DNA of 64,000 nucleotides. Origin: CBDBCU01 sp965203435 (lineage in GTDB: Bacteria > Chloroflexota > Dehalococcoidia > Lucifugimonadales > UBA3495). The position numbers and the translations under genes were made by a program. Below the pieces are notes generated by a model. It did no database searches. It was not told the DNA's origin and saw only the letters and a list, made by a program, of their open reading frames with translations. Shown here in pieces: positions 16,326 through 25,251 of this stretch. The stretch's first letter is position 1. The number at the start of each line of letters is the position of its first letter. The stretch is from NCBI GenBank assembly GCA_965203435.1, contig CBDBCU010000005.1:62001-126000 (forward strand), in the 5' to 3' direction.

Positions 16326-17702
16326 CTAATCCTCCCGGAAAGTGGCCGGCACCGTGCGGCGGCCTACCTGTACCTCGGTGCGCAGCACATCCCCCTCTTT
16401 CACATCGTACAGCGGCACCAGGGGGAACACCCGGCTGAACAGCAACATCAGCGTCGTCACCAGGGCAAAGGTCGCCCCGACAATCAGGATCTCGATGGGC
16501 TGCGGGGTGTATTCGGCCCAGACAAAGGTGAATACCTGCTTGTTGGTCAGGCCGGGAACGATAATCAGATACCGCTCCAGCCACATCCCGATATTCACCG
16601 AAATGCAGGCCAGGGACATAATCCACAGGTTGCGCCGCCAAGCCCGGCTCAGCCACAGGGCGACCGGGATGAAGTAGGTGGTTATCACGAACACGATGAA
16701 CCAGGCATTGTACGGCCACTGGGTAAATTGCAGTTCCCGCACCGCCAGCTCGTCGGCCTCCCGCCCGTACATCCCGAAAAGCAGTTCCATAATCAGGAAG
16801 TAGAACCAGCCGGTGGCGACCACAATCAGCAGCCGGCCCAGGGCGTCAATGTGTTCGTGGCGGATGTAATCCTGCCAGCCGTAGCACCAGCGCAGCAGAA
16901 TCAGCACAAAGGCCACCGCCGACACCCCGGAATGGACTGCGCCCACGACGAAATAGGGGGCAAAGACGGTGGAATGCCAGGATTTGACCGTTACCGCCAT
17001 GCCGAAGTCCCAGGAAACGATGCTGTGCACCGATACGAACACCGGCAGAATCAGCGCCGAAAGCAGCACGCCGGCAATGATTTGCAGTTTCCACTGGCGG
17101 GCGTTGCCCTCCCAGCCCATCGCCAATACCCCATAGACCCGATGGGCAATGCCGGTGGTATGGTCGCGCAGCACGGCAAAATCCGGAATCAGGGCAATCA
17201 GGACAAACAGGGTGCTGGAAGTCAGATAGGTCAGGATGGCGCTGGGATCCCAGACCAGCGGCGTACGAATGTTGGGCCAGATGCCGCGGGCAAAGTCGTA
17301 AGGAAAGGCCCAATACAGGATGCGCCAGGGCCGCCCGGTATGGATGATGGGCATCAGCATAGCCGTCATCAGGGAGAACAGGGTCAGCACTTCGGCGGCC
17401 CGGGTGGCCGGCCGCCGCCATTCGGCTTTAGCCAGCCGCAGGATGGCCGACAGCATTACGCCGGCGTGGCTGATGCCAATCCAGAACACGAAGTTGGTGA
17501 TGAAAAAGCCCCAAGCCACCGGCCGATTCAGGCCGGTGACGCCCAAGCCCCGGTTCACCATAATGCCGATGGCGATGGCCGCGACCAGCAGAATCAGCCC
17601 CAGGATGGTCACCACCGGCCAGAACCACCGCGGCGAATCCAGGATGGACCGGAGCAAATCCCGGTTGATCTCGCGCGTGCTGAGGACTCTGCCTTCCTGC
17701 AT
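16326..17702 (-). CDS. actC: Alternative Complex III quinol-oxidising membrane subunit ActC (NrfD family)
   Basis: A 458-residue NrfD/PsrC-type integral membrane protein with about ten TM helices. The ActC-like block NRPVAWGFFITNFVFWIGIS followed by HAG, and then IHTGRPWRILYWAFPY, match the quinone-binding region of the family. It would take electrons from quinol and couple to ActB. ATG 17702 is used because the upstream part of the frame is low-complexity and overlaps a repeat. It follows the other NrfD gene after a 291-base spacer that carries two family B repeats. Confidence 0.9.
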   Translation of the reverse strand: MQEGRVLSTREINRDLLRSILDSPRWFWPVVTILGLILLVAAIAIGIMVNRGLGVTGLNRPVAWGFFITNFVFWIGISHAGVMLSAILRLAKAEWRRPATRAAEVLTLFSLMTAMLMPIIHTGRPWRILYWAFPYDFARGIWPNIRTPLVWDPSAILTYLTSSTLFVLIALIPDFAVLRDHTTGIAHRVYGVLAMGWEGNARQWKLQIIAGVLLSALILPVFVSVHSIVSWDFGMAVTVKSWHSTVFAPYFVVGAVHSGVSAVAFVLILLRWCYGWQDYIRHEHIDALGRLLIVVATGWFYFLIMELLFGMYGREADELAVRELQFTQWPYNAWFIVFVITTYFIPVALWLSRAWRRNLWIMSLACISVNIGMWLERYLIIVPGLTNKQVFTFVWAEYTPQPIEILIVGATFALVTTLMLLFSRVFPLVPLYDVKEGDVLRTEVQVGRRTVPATFRED

Positions 17703-17826
17703 GGTTGTCCCTTTTCTGCCTGATTTTCCCGGTTTCCGCCGGCCTGTTTTCCCGCCGGCCTGGTTTTGCCTTGACTGAATCCCGCCGGCTTGTTTTCCCG
17801 CCAGCCCGGAACCCGCCCCGCTACCG

Positions 17827-17943
17827 CTCATCCTGAACTTGTTGAAGGATGAACCGGCAATCCTGAATCCCGCCGGCCTTGCCTTAATGTTTGCCTTGAA
17901 CGCCCTTTCCCCGGTTCATCCTTCAACAAGTTCAGGATGAGCG
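17827..17943. repeat. Two inverted family B repeats between two NrfD genes
   Basis: CTCATCCTGAACTTGTTGAA at 17827-17853 and the opposite orientation TTCATCCTTCAACAAGTTCA at 17915-17943. Together they could fold into a long stem in the operon mRNA. Confidence 0.85.
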
Positions 17944-17993
17944 GAAAAAGGCCGTCCCTACTTCTCTGGTTTAGCGGGGAAAAGCCGTCCCGC

Positions 17994-19496
17994 CTACTCC
18001 GGTTTAGCCAGTACCAGATATTCCCCCTTGACCAGGGTAGCCATTTTCTGGTACTTGGCCCCTTCCTTGACTTCCCAAATGGACATCAGGGGTACCACCT
18101 TGGCCGCCAGCAGATAAATCAGCGCGACCAAGCCCAAGCCGCCCAGGATGATGAAAACATCCGTCAAGCCGGGCCACACCGCCGCCGGCACCCGGGTCAG
18201 GGCAAACTCAAAGTGTTCTCCGGTATTAAAGGCGGCGTTAAAAGTCCGCAGGTTGAACAGCAGGGCCCCGACCAGGGCAAAGCCGCCGGCCAAAGTCGGC
18301 CCCCAATCGCTGCGCCGCACCGGATTCCAGATTAGCGTCAGGAAAGGCGCAACGAAACTGAATACGAAGTTCCCCAGGAACAGCGTCAGGTAGGGCTGGG
18401 TAAAGACATAGCGGATGATGTTTTCCTCATGCTCCAGCCGCCCGTACCAGTAGGTGATGAAAAAGGCGAACAGGTGGTAAGTCCACAGCAGGGTCAAGCC
18501 CAGCAGGATTTTGCTGGCCGACCAGAAGGGCGCTTTGCCGATATAGCCGGCATAGCCGCCCTTCCGCCGCATCACAAACAGGATGACCAGGATAATGCTC
18601 AAGGCCGACTGGAAACTCATCACCGTATACATCGGCGGCAGCACCGAGTCCTTCCAACCCGGCACCATACTCATAGCGTAGTCGGTGACAAAGATGAACT
18701 GGACGAAAATCAGCAGCATAAAGTACCACGCGCCCAGCAGGGCCAAGCCGGCCTTTTGCGCGTTCCACTGCTTTTTAGTCCCGTACCAGCCGCCGGAAAT
18801 CAGCCCGTAGAGCGTCCGCCGCCAGCCGGTAGCGGTCAACCGGGCCTCCGCCAAATCCGGCCGCGCCGAAATATACAGCAGGGCCATCCCGCACACCGCC
18901 AAGCCGACCAGGCCCAGCAAGTCCCACAGATGGGGGCCGCCAAAGGGAACCTCGAACCACAGGGTACGCCGCACTTCCAAATCCGTCGATCCCGGCAGGC
19001 AGCACTCGGCGGCGTTGCCCAAGGCCCGCTCCTGGCGCAGGGCATCAGTGCCGCCCAAGTCCGCCGCCACGGGATTGTAAATCGGCGGCAGCGCCAGCAT
19101 CAGGGGGATGAACAGGATAATGTTGACCACCCCAATCACGGCGAACAATTCCGCCACCCGGGACACCGGCCGCCGCCAGTGGCTTTTGGTAAAGCGGAAA
19201 GCGCAGGCCGCCAGGGGGGCGGCCCCGGTGACCATAAAGATAAAGGAAAAGACGCCGGCATAGTAGCCCCACGGCCCCGGCGCGGCAAAGCCGCCGCTGC
19301 TCAGCTTGATAATAAAGCCGAGGAGGCCCAGGACGGTCAAAATGCCGGCCGCCGCCAGGGCCAGTTTGTAACCGGAGGGCAGGGCCGCGGTCTTGCCGGA
19401 CACATCCGCCGTTACCTGCTCGGCCTGGGGAAAGACCCACATTCCGGCATGATGCCCATGCCCGCCGCTCTGATACTGTACGCCGCTGTTAGCCAT
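17994..19496 (-). CDS. NrfD-like membrane subunit of Alternative Complex III (ActF-like)
   Basis: A 500-residue polytopic membrane protein related to NrfD. The block WGYYAGVFSFIFMVTGAAPL, then RFTKSHWRRPVSRVAELFAV, corresponds to the family's first helices, and the remainder has about ten hydrophobic segments. It has a His-rich N-terminus (GGHGHHAG). It lies directly after the Fe-S gene with an 8-base overlap, the position often taken by actC, while the protein that looks most like ActC is the next gene. I therefore read this as the second NrfD-type subunit (ActF role), with its order shifted from the usual actABCDEF. The role is inferred. Confidence 0.75.
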   Translation of the reverse strand: MANSGVQYQSGGHGHHAGMWVFPQAEQVTADVSGKTAALPSGYKLALAAAGILTVLGLLGFIIKLSSGGFAAPGPWGYYAGVFSFIFMVTGAAPLAACAFRFTKSHWRRPVSRVAELFAVIGVVNIILFIPLMLALPPIYNPVAADLGGTDALRQERALGNAAECCLPGSTDLEVRRTLWFEVPFGGPHLWDLLGLVGLAVCGMALLYISARPDLAEARLTATGWRRTLYGLISGGWYGTKKQWNAQKAGLALLGAWYFMLLIFVQFIFVTDYAMSMVPGWKDSVLPPMYTVMSFQSALSIILVILFVMRRKGGYAGYIGKAPFWSASKILLGLTLLWTYHLFAFFITYWYGRLEHEENIIRYVFTQPYLTLFLGNFVFSFVAPFLTLIWNPVRRSDWGPTLAGGFALVGALLFNLRTFNAAFNTGEHFEFALTRVPAAVWPGLTDVFIILGGLGLVALIYLLAAKVVPLMSIWEVKEGAKYQKMATLVKGEYLVLAKPE

Positions 19497-20283
19497 TGCT
19501 TTCGCCCTTCAAGGGGTTCGGATCCACCTTTTTCAGGTAAATCAGGTTGGGTTTCGTCCGCAGTTCCTCCAGCAGCCGATAGCCCCGGGTTTTCCGGTCA
19601 TGCTCGTGGTGGATGTCGTACTTGTTGACATCGTCGAAGTACGGCTTGATGGGGCTGGTTTCATCCCGCTGGTCGCCGAACATCAGGGCATTGGTGGGGC
19701 AAGCCTGGACGCAGGCCGGCATATAGTTGCCGGCGTTCAGGGAGGCGTCATTCAGCTGCCCGCCGCGCTGCCGTTCCTCTTTCAGCTCGGCCCGCCGCAG
19801 CCGCTGAATGCAGAAAGTGCATTTCTCGGTAATGCCCCGGGAGCGCACCGTCACATCCGGATTCAGCTGATTCTGCAACCGCTCCGGCCAGTTGGGATGC
19901 CAGTAGTTGAAATACCGCACCTGGTAGGGGCAGTTGTTGATGCAGTAGCGGGTGCCGACGCAGCGATTGTAAAGCTGCACATTCAGCCCCTCGGCGTTGT
20001 GATAAGTGGCATAGACCGGGCAGACCGGCTCGCAGGGGGCGTTTTCGCAGTGCTGGCACAGCACCGGAATGAACCGGGCCCGCACATTGGGATACTCGCC
20101 CTCCCAGTAGCGTTCCACCCGGATCCACTCGTAGGCCCGGTTTTGCAGGAAGGAGTTTTTGTCGTTGATGGGCAGGTTGTTCTCCGCCTGGCAGGCGACC
20201 ACGCACGCCTGGCAGCCGTTGCAGCGGTCCAGGTCAACGACCATCCCCCACTTATGATTGACGCGGTTGGAAACCGTAACCAT
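19489..20283 (-). CDS. actB: Alternative Complex III iron-sulfur subunit (ActB2 part)
   Basis: A 264-residue ferredoxin-type protein with cysteine sets for four clusters: CNGCQACVVAC, CQHCENAPCEPVC, CVGTRYCINNC and CTFC plus ACVQAC. This is the Fe-S half of ActB, which in some bacteria is fused to the molybdopterin-like half and is separate here. It carries electrons between the quinone subunit and the pentaheme ActA. Starts 64 bases after the stop of the molybdopterin-like gene. Confidence 0.92.
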   Translation of the reverse strand: MVTVSNRVNHKWGMVVDLDRCNGCQACVVACQAENNLPINDKNSFLQNRAYEWIRVERYWEGEYPNVRARFIPVLCQHCENAPCEPVCPVYATYHNAEGLNVQLYNRCVGTRYCINNCPYQVRYFNYWHPNWPERLQNQLNPDVTVRSRGITEKCTFCIQRLRRAELKEERQRGGQLNDASLNAGNYMPACVQACPTNALMFGDQRDETSPIKPYFDDVNKYDIHHEHDRKTRGYRLLEELRTKPNLIYLKKVDPNPLKGESNG

Positions 20284-20347
20284 GATCCTCCCCGATTTTT
20301 GCCGCCGTTAATTCCCGCCGCCGCGGCCGGGCGGATTTGGCCGGCCG

Positions 20348-22648
20348 CTAATGGGCGCCGCCGGTCGTAACCTTGATGACTTCCTCGCCCTCGCCAAGAG
20401 CGATTTCCCGGGCCGGGAAAGCCCCCTCGAACTTGGCTACTTTCAGGCTTTCTCCGGTAGGCGTAACCTGGACCCGGACACTGGCCCAAGCCAAGCCGCC
20501 GCTTTCGGTGGTCGGCTCGGCCGGCAGCAAATCCAGCACATTGGAACTTTCCCGGACATCGCCGCCGGTGGCGTAGTCGGAACCGACGCGCCGGCCCTGG
20601 CCCAAGGGCACCGCCAGCACATTGGGCGGCAGCGCCGGATGGGGATAAAGCAGGGCGGTTATGCTGCCGGCGGCGGATTCAATCCGCACCACATCGCCCT
20701 CCCGCAAGCCCATCTGCTCGGCTTGGCGGCTGTTCATTTCGGCCCAAGTCTGCCAGGTGATGGTCGTGATGGGGTCGGGCAAAGCCTGCATCCAGGGGAG
20801 ATGGGCATTGCTGCCATCCCCCAGGGAATTATGGGCAAAGGGCAGCAACTGAAAATCCCCATCCCCTACCGGGTTAGCCGTTTGCGCCCGGCCGGCAATA
20901 TCGTTGAGCAGACCCCGCGGCGGCTCCGGCGCAACGCCCTGGTCGGTTTCATCCCACCAGCCGCCCTGTTTCAGCATCAAGTTCCACAGGGCTTCCGGAG
21001 AATCGGCTTGCCGGGAAGTACCCCGGTTCAGATTATACAGGGCCGCCGCATTTTCGCGCAAAGCCGCCGCGACCCCATTCCAGGGCAAAGCCTTTTCCTG
21101 CCCCAATTCCTGGGCTACGCTCAGCAGCAGATCGCCGAAACTGCGGGGATTCAGGTCGCTCAGCGGGTTCACGACCGGCTGCTGCATCCCGATAACCGAA
21201 TAGCCCGGCCCCGGCTCCGGCAGATCGTCGCCCCAAGCCTCCAGATACACCCGATCAGGCAGGATCAGGTCCGCCATTATAGCGGTTTCGTCCATAAAAG
21301 GCGAAAAGCTGATGACAAACACATCCTCCCGGTTCAGGGCGTCGGCAAAACCGGCGGCGTTGGGCAGGCCATAGACCGGATTGGCATTATGCACCATCAC
21401 CAGCCGGGTAGCGCCGCTGCGGATTTGGCCGATTACATTCTGCCAATCGGCCAAAGAGCCGACGGCAGCGGCGGCCGGCAGTTCCGGGATCGGACTGCCG
21501 GGATTGAAACGGAGGCCGCCGGGCTGCCCGACGCTGCCCACCAGATAGTTCAGGGCATAGATGGCTTGCAGATTGAAAGCGCCGTTGCTGTGGGCTCCGG
21601 CGCTGTCGCCGCCCAGGGCGATAGCCGGGCGATGGCTGGCAAAATCCCGGGCCAATTCCCGGATATAGACGGCGGGCAATTTGCCTTGCAGCAGTTCCGG
21701 CGGCAGTTCCAGCATCTCGGCGATCCGTTCCGGGGTAAAGTCCTCCAGGGCCGCCGCCGCCTGCCCGTTGGTCAAGGCGTCAATATCCACTCCCGGGGCG
21801 GTCAATCCCTCGCTGAGCAGGACCCGGGCCAGGCTCAAGGCCAGATAGCCCTCCGTGCCCGGCTTAATCGGCAGCCACTTATCGGCATTGGCCGCGGTCA
21901 TGGAAAAGCGCGGGTCGATTTGTACCAGGGTACCCCGGCTTTCCCGCCCGGCTCCCTGGCGGAATTCGCCGTAAGCCCTAGCCATGCGGGTGGAGGCCCC
22001 CCAAGTGGATAGAAAATCCGCGCCGAAAGAGAGGACATAGTTGGCTTGGGCCAGATCGAAATCCGGCAGCGAATCCTGGCCGAAAACCGCTTTGACCGCC
22101 GCCTTTTCGGTCGTACGATCCAGAGCGGCAAAGCCCAAGTGGCGGCCGCCGAGGCTGGTGGCAAATTGGCCGGCAATGCGGCCCAGGGTGCCGCGCAGGG
22201 GTTCGGTAATCAGCACCATCCCCTCGCGGCGGGCGGCCACTTCCCGGCGCAGAATTTCCAGGGCTTCCGGTTCCCAGTCAATCGCCTTGAACTGGCCGGA
22301 GCCGCGGGGGCCGATGCGGCGCATCGGCCCGGCAATACGGTCGGGATGATAGAGGGCTTGCAAGCCGCCCTCAGCCCGCGGCCCCTGCTTGCCCTGATTC
22401 ACCGGGTACTTGGGATTGCCGCGGATTTTCTTGGCCCGCCCTTCCATCACCCGGACGATGACGCCCTCGCCGCCGCTGGCGGCGTCGCTGAGGGTGGCGT
22501 ACCAGTTGTCCCGGCCCTTGACCAGGTCCTCGGGCAAATCCCGGGGGCTTTGGACGCTCAGCTCTCCCTCCTGGAAAACATCGCAGGCCACGGCCCCCAC
22601 TGCGGAGAGGCTGGCCCAGGCCAGGAAGTTGCGCCGTGTCAGTTTCAT
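20348..22648 (-). CDS. actB: Alternative Complex III molybdopterin-oxidoreductase-like subunit (ActB1 part)
   Basis: A 766-residue protein of the molybdopterin oxidoreductase fold. The N-terminus is a twin-arginine signal (TRRNFLAWASLSAVGAVAC) ending in a lipobox-like AVAC, so it may be an exported lipoprotein. No N-terminal CxxC 4Fe-4S motif is visible, as known for ActB1, which lacks cofactor. Segments such as IRGNPKYPVNQGK and LYHPDRI retain the family pattern. Separate from its Fe-S half (next gene). Confidence 0.9.
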   Translation of the reverse strand: MKLTRRNFLAWASLSAVGAVACDVFQEGELSVQSPRDLPEDLVKGRDNWYATLSDAASGGEGVIVRVMEGRAKKIRGNPKYPVNQGKQGPRAEGGLQALYHPDRIAGPMRRIGPRGSGQFKAIDWEPEALEILRREVAARREGMVLITEPLRGTLGRIAGQFATSLGGRHLGFAALDRTTEKAAVKAVFGQDSLPDFDLAQANYVLSFGADFLSTWGASTRMARAYGEFRQGAGRESRGTLVQIDPRFSMTAANADKWLPIKPGTEGYLALSLARVLLSEGLTAPGVDIDALTNGQAAAALEDFTPERIAEMLELPPELLQGKLPAVYIRELARDFASHRPAIALGGDSAGAHSNGAFNLQAIYALNYLVGSVGQPGGLRFNPGSPIPELPAAAAVGSLADWQNVIGQIRSGATRLVMVHNANPVYGLPNAAGFADALNREDVFVISFSPFMDETAIMADLILPDRVYLEAWGDDLPEPGPGYSVIGMQQPVVNPLSDLNPRSFGDLLLSVAQELGQEKALPWNGVAAALRENAAALYNLNRGTSRQADSPEALWNLMLKQGGWWDETDQGVAPEPPRGLLNDIAGRAQTANPVGDGDFQLLPFAHNSLGDGSNAHLPWMQALPDPITTITWQTWAEMNSRQAEQMGLREGDVVRIESAAGSITALLYPHPALPPNVLAVPLGQGRRVGSDYATGGDVRESSNVLDLLPAEPTTESGGLAWASVRVQVTPTGESLKVAKFEGAFPAREIALGEGEEVIKVTTGGAH

Positions 22649-22704
22649 AATCGGTTACGCCTTTGCTGGTTTATGCCTTGACGGACCAGGCCGCGCCCGG
22701 CCGC

Positions 22705-23379
22705 CTACTTGTGGCAGATGGTGCAGTCGGTGCCGACATTCAATTCCCGGTGGCAGTCCACGCAAGTCCCCATTTTCAGGGATTGGCCGGCCTGCGGCTG
22801 CACTTCGGTCATCGCCGCCACATCGCCATGACAGACCGAACAGGATTCGCCCACCGGGATGGGCAAGTCTATGGTACCAGTGTTGCCCATAGGCAAGGGT
22901 ACATCCTTACGCGGCGGCCCTTGCGTCAAAAAGCGGATATGGGCTTCGTGGACAAAGCGCACATGGTCGGGCAGGCGATGCACCCGTTCCCAATCAATGG
23001 GCGCTTCGTCGTTGAACTTGTCCACGATGCGCTGCATTTCCCGCTGGTCGTCCGCATCGGCGGCCGAGACGCCGACCAAATTTTCCGGGTTAATCTGCTT
23101 ATGACAGAACAGGCATTGCTCCACGGCCGGCACGGTGGCGGCGGCGCCTTTGGTTACATTGCGGTGGCAGAACTCGCAGGCAATGCCGGCGCCGCCCTCC
23201 TCGGGAGAGCCGGCGTGGACGGTATGGGGGAAAGCGATGGGCTGCGCCGGGGCGTTGCCCAAGCCGAACGGCGGGTTGGAAAACCAGGAGATGAACAGGA
23301 TGGCTGCGATAAACCCGACTATGCCGGTGACGACCAGCCCCACCACGGCCAGGGGTATGATGTTTGCGCTTGGCCTCAT
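22705..23379 (-). CDS. actA: Alternative Complex III pentaheme cytochrome c subunit ActA
   Basis: A 224-residue protein with one N-terminal TM helix (about 8-31) and five CxxCH sites: CEFCH 68-72, CLFCH 89-93, CSVCH 180-184, CVDCH 206-210 and CTICH 219-223. The five-heme count and HTVHAG/FVHEAHI histidines for axial ligation match ActA. It lies upstream of the molybdopterin-like subunit by 56 bases. Confidence 0.94.
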   Translation of the reverse strand: MRPSANIIPLAVVGLVVTGIVGFIAAILFISWFSNPPFGLGNAPAQPIAFPHTVHAGSPEEGGAGIACEFCHRNVTKGAAATVPAVEQCLFCHKQINPENLVGVSAADADDQREMQRIVDKFNDEAPIDWERVHRLPDHVRFVHEAHIRFLTQGPPRKDVPLPMGNTGTIDLPIPVGESCSVCHGDVAAMTEVQPQAGQSLKMGTCVDCHRELNVGTDCTICHK

Positions 23380-23567
23380 CGGCGCCTGAACCTGCCTATT
23401 TTCAGTATCCGCCGGCTCCCGGCCAAGCCGGGAACCCGGGTCTAATCTCTGTTTTTCCCGCCGCCGCGGGAATGGATTGGTTACGGTAACCGGTTACCCT
23501 TGGCCGCCGCCTACCGTTGCCGTTTTTTGCCGTCCGACTTGCGCCGGCGGCCTTGCCCACTGACCGG

Positions 23568-23864
23568 CTACATCAGGAACCGGTCATAGATGTTGCCCAG
23601 GGTCTGCGGCGTCAGGATGATGATGCGCGTCATCAGGGCTACCGCCACCGCCAGCAGCAGCAGGGCAAAGATGGTCATCGGCCAGCGCAACCGTTCCGCC
23701 GCCGGGGGCAGATGGCCGGTTTGCACCGCCGAGGGAATAAAGGCGTGGGCAATCATCAGGGTAAAGGCAAAGAGGATGACTACCGGAAAGTAAATCCAGT
23801 AGGTAGTCAGCCAATTGCTCAGGTTGACCCAATCGATGTTGGTCAGGGCATTGGGGTCGTTCAT
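23568..23864 (-). CDS. Small two-helix membrane protein at the head of the act operon
   Basis: A 98-residue protein with two TM helices (about 18-40 and 64-85) and no cofactor motif. Not recognised. The promoter at 23959-23987 lies upstream and actA follows after 188 bases, so it is probably the first gene of the operon. A small single-helix subunit (ActG) is known in Chloroflexi complexes, but this protein has two helices, so identity is uncertain. ATG 23864 is preferred over TTG 23867. Confidence 0.65.
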   Translation of the reverse strand: MNDPNALTNIDWVNLSNWLTTYWIYFPVVILFAFTLMIAHAFIPSAVQTGHLPPAAERLRWPMTIFALLLLAVAVALMTRIIILTPQTLGNIYDRFLM

Positions 23865-23952
23865 CAACCTTGCCTTTTAATCGCCGGCGGCGGTATATGC
23901 TGTTTCGGGTATCCCGGAAATAGCCTCCGGAAAACCGCCCCGGCGGGAAATC

Positions 23953-23987
23953 CAATGCAAATTATCACATTGTTTTAAGGGTGTCAA
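23953..23987 (-). promoter_or_regulatory. Probable act operon promoter with overlapping palindrome
   Basis: On the minus strand TTGACA (23982-23987) is followed 17 bases later by TAATTT (23959-23964); GATAAT is available at a 15-base spacing. The inverted repeat CAATG...CATTG spans 23953-23972, over the -10, and could be an operator. It does not fit the Rex consensus well. Confidence 0.5.
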
Positions 23988-24131
23988 GGGCATTGGCAAG
24001 GAAATCCGGTTTTTGATTTTTGGGCTTTCCCGTCCTCTTTAACCGCCATTCCCGCCCATCATCCCCTCTACCGTCCTTCCCATTCTACTACCGTCCTTCC
24101 CGCTCTACTACCGTCTGTCCCGCGCCCCCCT

Positions 24132-24233
24132 ACCGTCATTCCCGCGTAAGCGGGAATCCCGAACGGTATTGCCAAAGACCGGCATACCATCCATCAGGCA
24201 TTTGGGGATTCCCGCTTACGCGGGAATGACGGT
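24132..24233. repeat. Family A palindromic element
   Basis: Complete copy with both arms. A lone right arm follows at 24250-24279. The wider stretch 24050-24310 consists mainly of ACCGTCMTTCCC fragments. Confidence 0.92.
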
Positions 24234-24399
24234 TGATGTATGCCTTGACGCTGGATTCCCGCTTACGCGGGAATGACGGTAAAAAGGGGGTGGGAATGAC
24301 GGTAGGGGGCGCAACCCCTTGCCAGAAAAAGGGCGGCCGGTTTATCATCCATTCCGGGATATTCCCATATCTTATCTTTCCCAAAGTCAGGGGTCAGCT

Positions 24400-25101
24400 A
24401 TGACTACTACGCCCGCAATAGCCCCGGCACCGCCGGCGCCGGCCGTAACCGTGGCCCCGGTTGCCGCCCTTCCCCCGGAGCCGCAAATCCCGAAAGTCCG
24501 CAAGTTCACGGTAGCCGAATACTACCGGATGGCCGAGGTAGGAATCCTGAGCCCGGAGGAGCGGGTGCAGCTGATCGAGGGGGAAATCATCGTTATGCCG
24601 CCGATGGGTCCCGGTCACTCCGGGAAAATAATCCGTTCCGGCCACCTTTTTTACGGACTGGCTGGCGGCCAGTTTCTGGTCGGACAGCAGGTCCCCTTGC
24701 ATCTGGACGACGGTTCGGAACCGGAGACGGATGTTATGCTGCTGCGGCCCCGGGCCGACTGCTACGAAACGATTCATCCCACTCCGGCCGATACTTTTGT
24801 CGTCATCGAAGTGTCGGACAGCACCCTGGAATTTGACCGCAACCGCAAAGCCCAGGTCTATGGGCGGGCCGGCGTGGCGCAAACCCTGGTGCTGAACCTG
24901 CCGGAGGATTGTATCGAAAACTTTACCGAGCCGGGGCCGCAGGGCTACGCCCGCCACACCATCCACCGGCGGGGCGACAAAATCCAACTGATTGCCCTGC
25001 CCCATTTGGAATTGGCGGTAGAGGATTTGCTGCCGCTGTTGCCGGCGGCGGAAACGGATACGGATACGGATACGGTTGAGGATGGGGGCAAAGAGGGCTG
25101 A
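24400..25101 (+). CDS. Uma2 family endonuclease-like protein, copy 1
   Basis: A 233-residue PD-(D/E)xK-fold protein of the Uma2 (DUF820) family. An Ala/Pro-rich N-terminus is followed by the entry helix KFTVAEYYRMAEVG, LIEGEIIVMPP, a catalytic Asp in TDVMLLRPR, the Glu in FVVIEVSDST and the Lys in DRNRKAQVYGRAGV. The C-terminus is Thr/Asp-rich. Family members are abundant in Cyanobacteria and Chloroflexota; their biological substrate is not settled. Start ATG 24400 matches the conserved MTTTP start of the other two copies. First unit of a tandem module with the SGNH protein. Confidence 0.88.
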   Translation: MTTTPAIAPAPPAPAVTVAPVAALPPEPQIPKVRKFTVAEYYRMAEVGILSPEERVQLIEGEIIVMPPMGPGHSGKIIRSGHLFYGLAGGQFLVGQQVPLHLDDGSEPETDVMLLRPRADCYETIHPTPADTFVVIEVSDSTLEFDRNRKAQVYGRAGVAQTLVLNLPEDCIENFTEPGPQGYARHTIHRRGDKIQLIALPHLELAVEDLLPLLPAAETDTDTDTVEDGGKEG

Positions 25102-25251
25102 GGGTTGCGGCGGCCGGTTTATTCGTCCCCCCTAGCGCCGCCTTGCCCCGCCAAGGCATTATAGCCTACAATCCAATTTGCTTTGCCCCGGGCTGAAAGG
25201 CAACCAGCCCAGAACCCGGCCAACAGAATCCCCAGGGAAGGAAAAGCGGTT

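Noticed and set aside
16005..17723. 572-residue open frame antisense to actC
   Set aside because: It is low-complexity, Gln/Gly/Pro/His-rich and crosses the boundary of two genes; shadow of actC.
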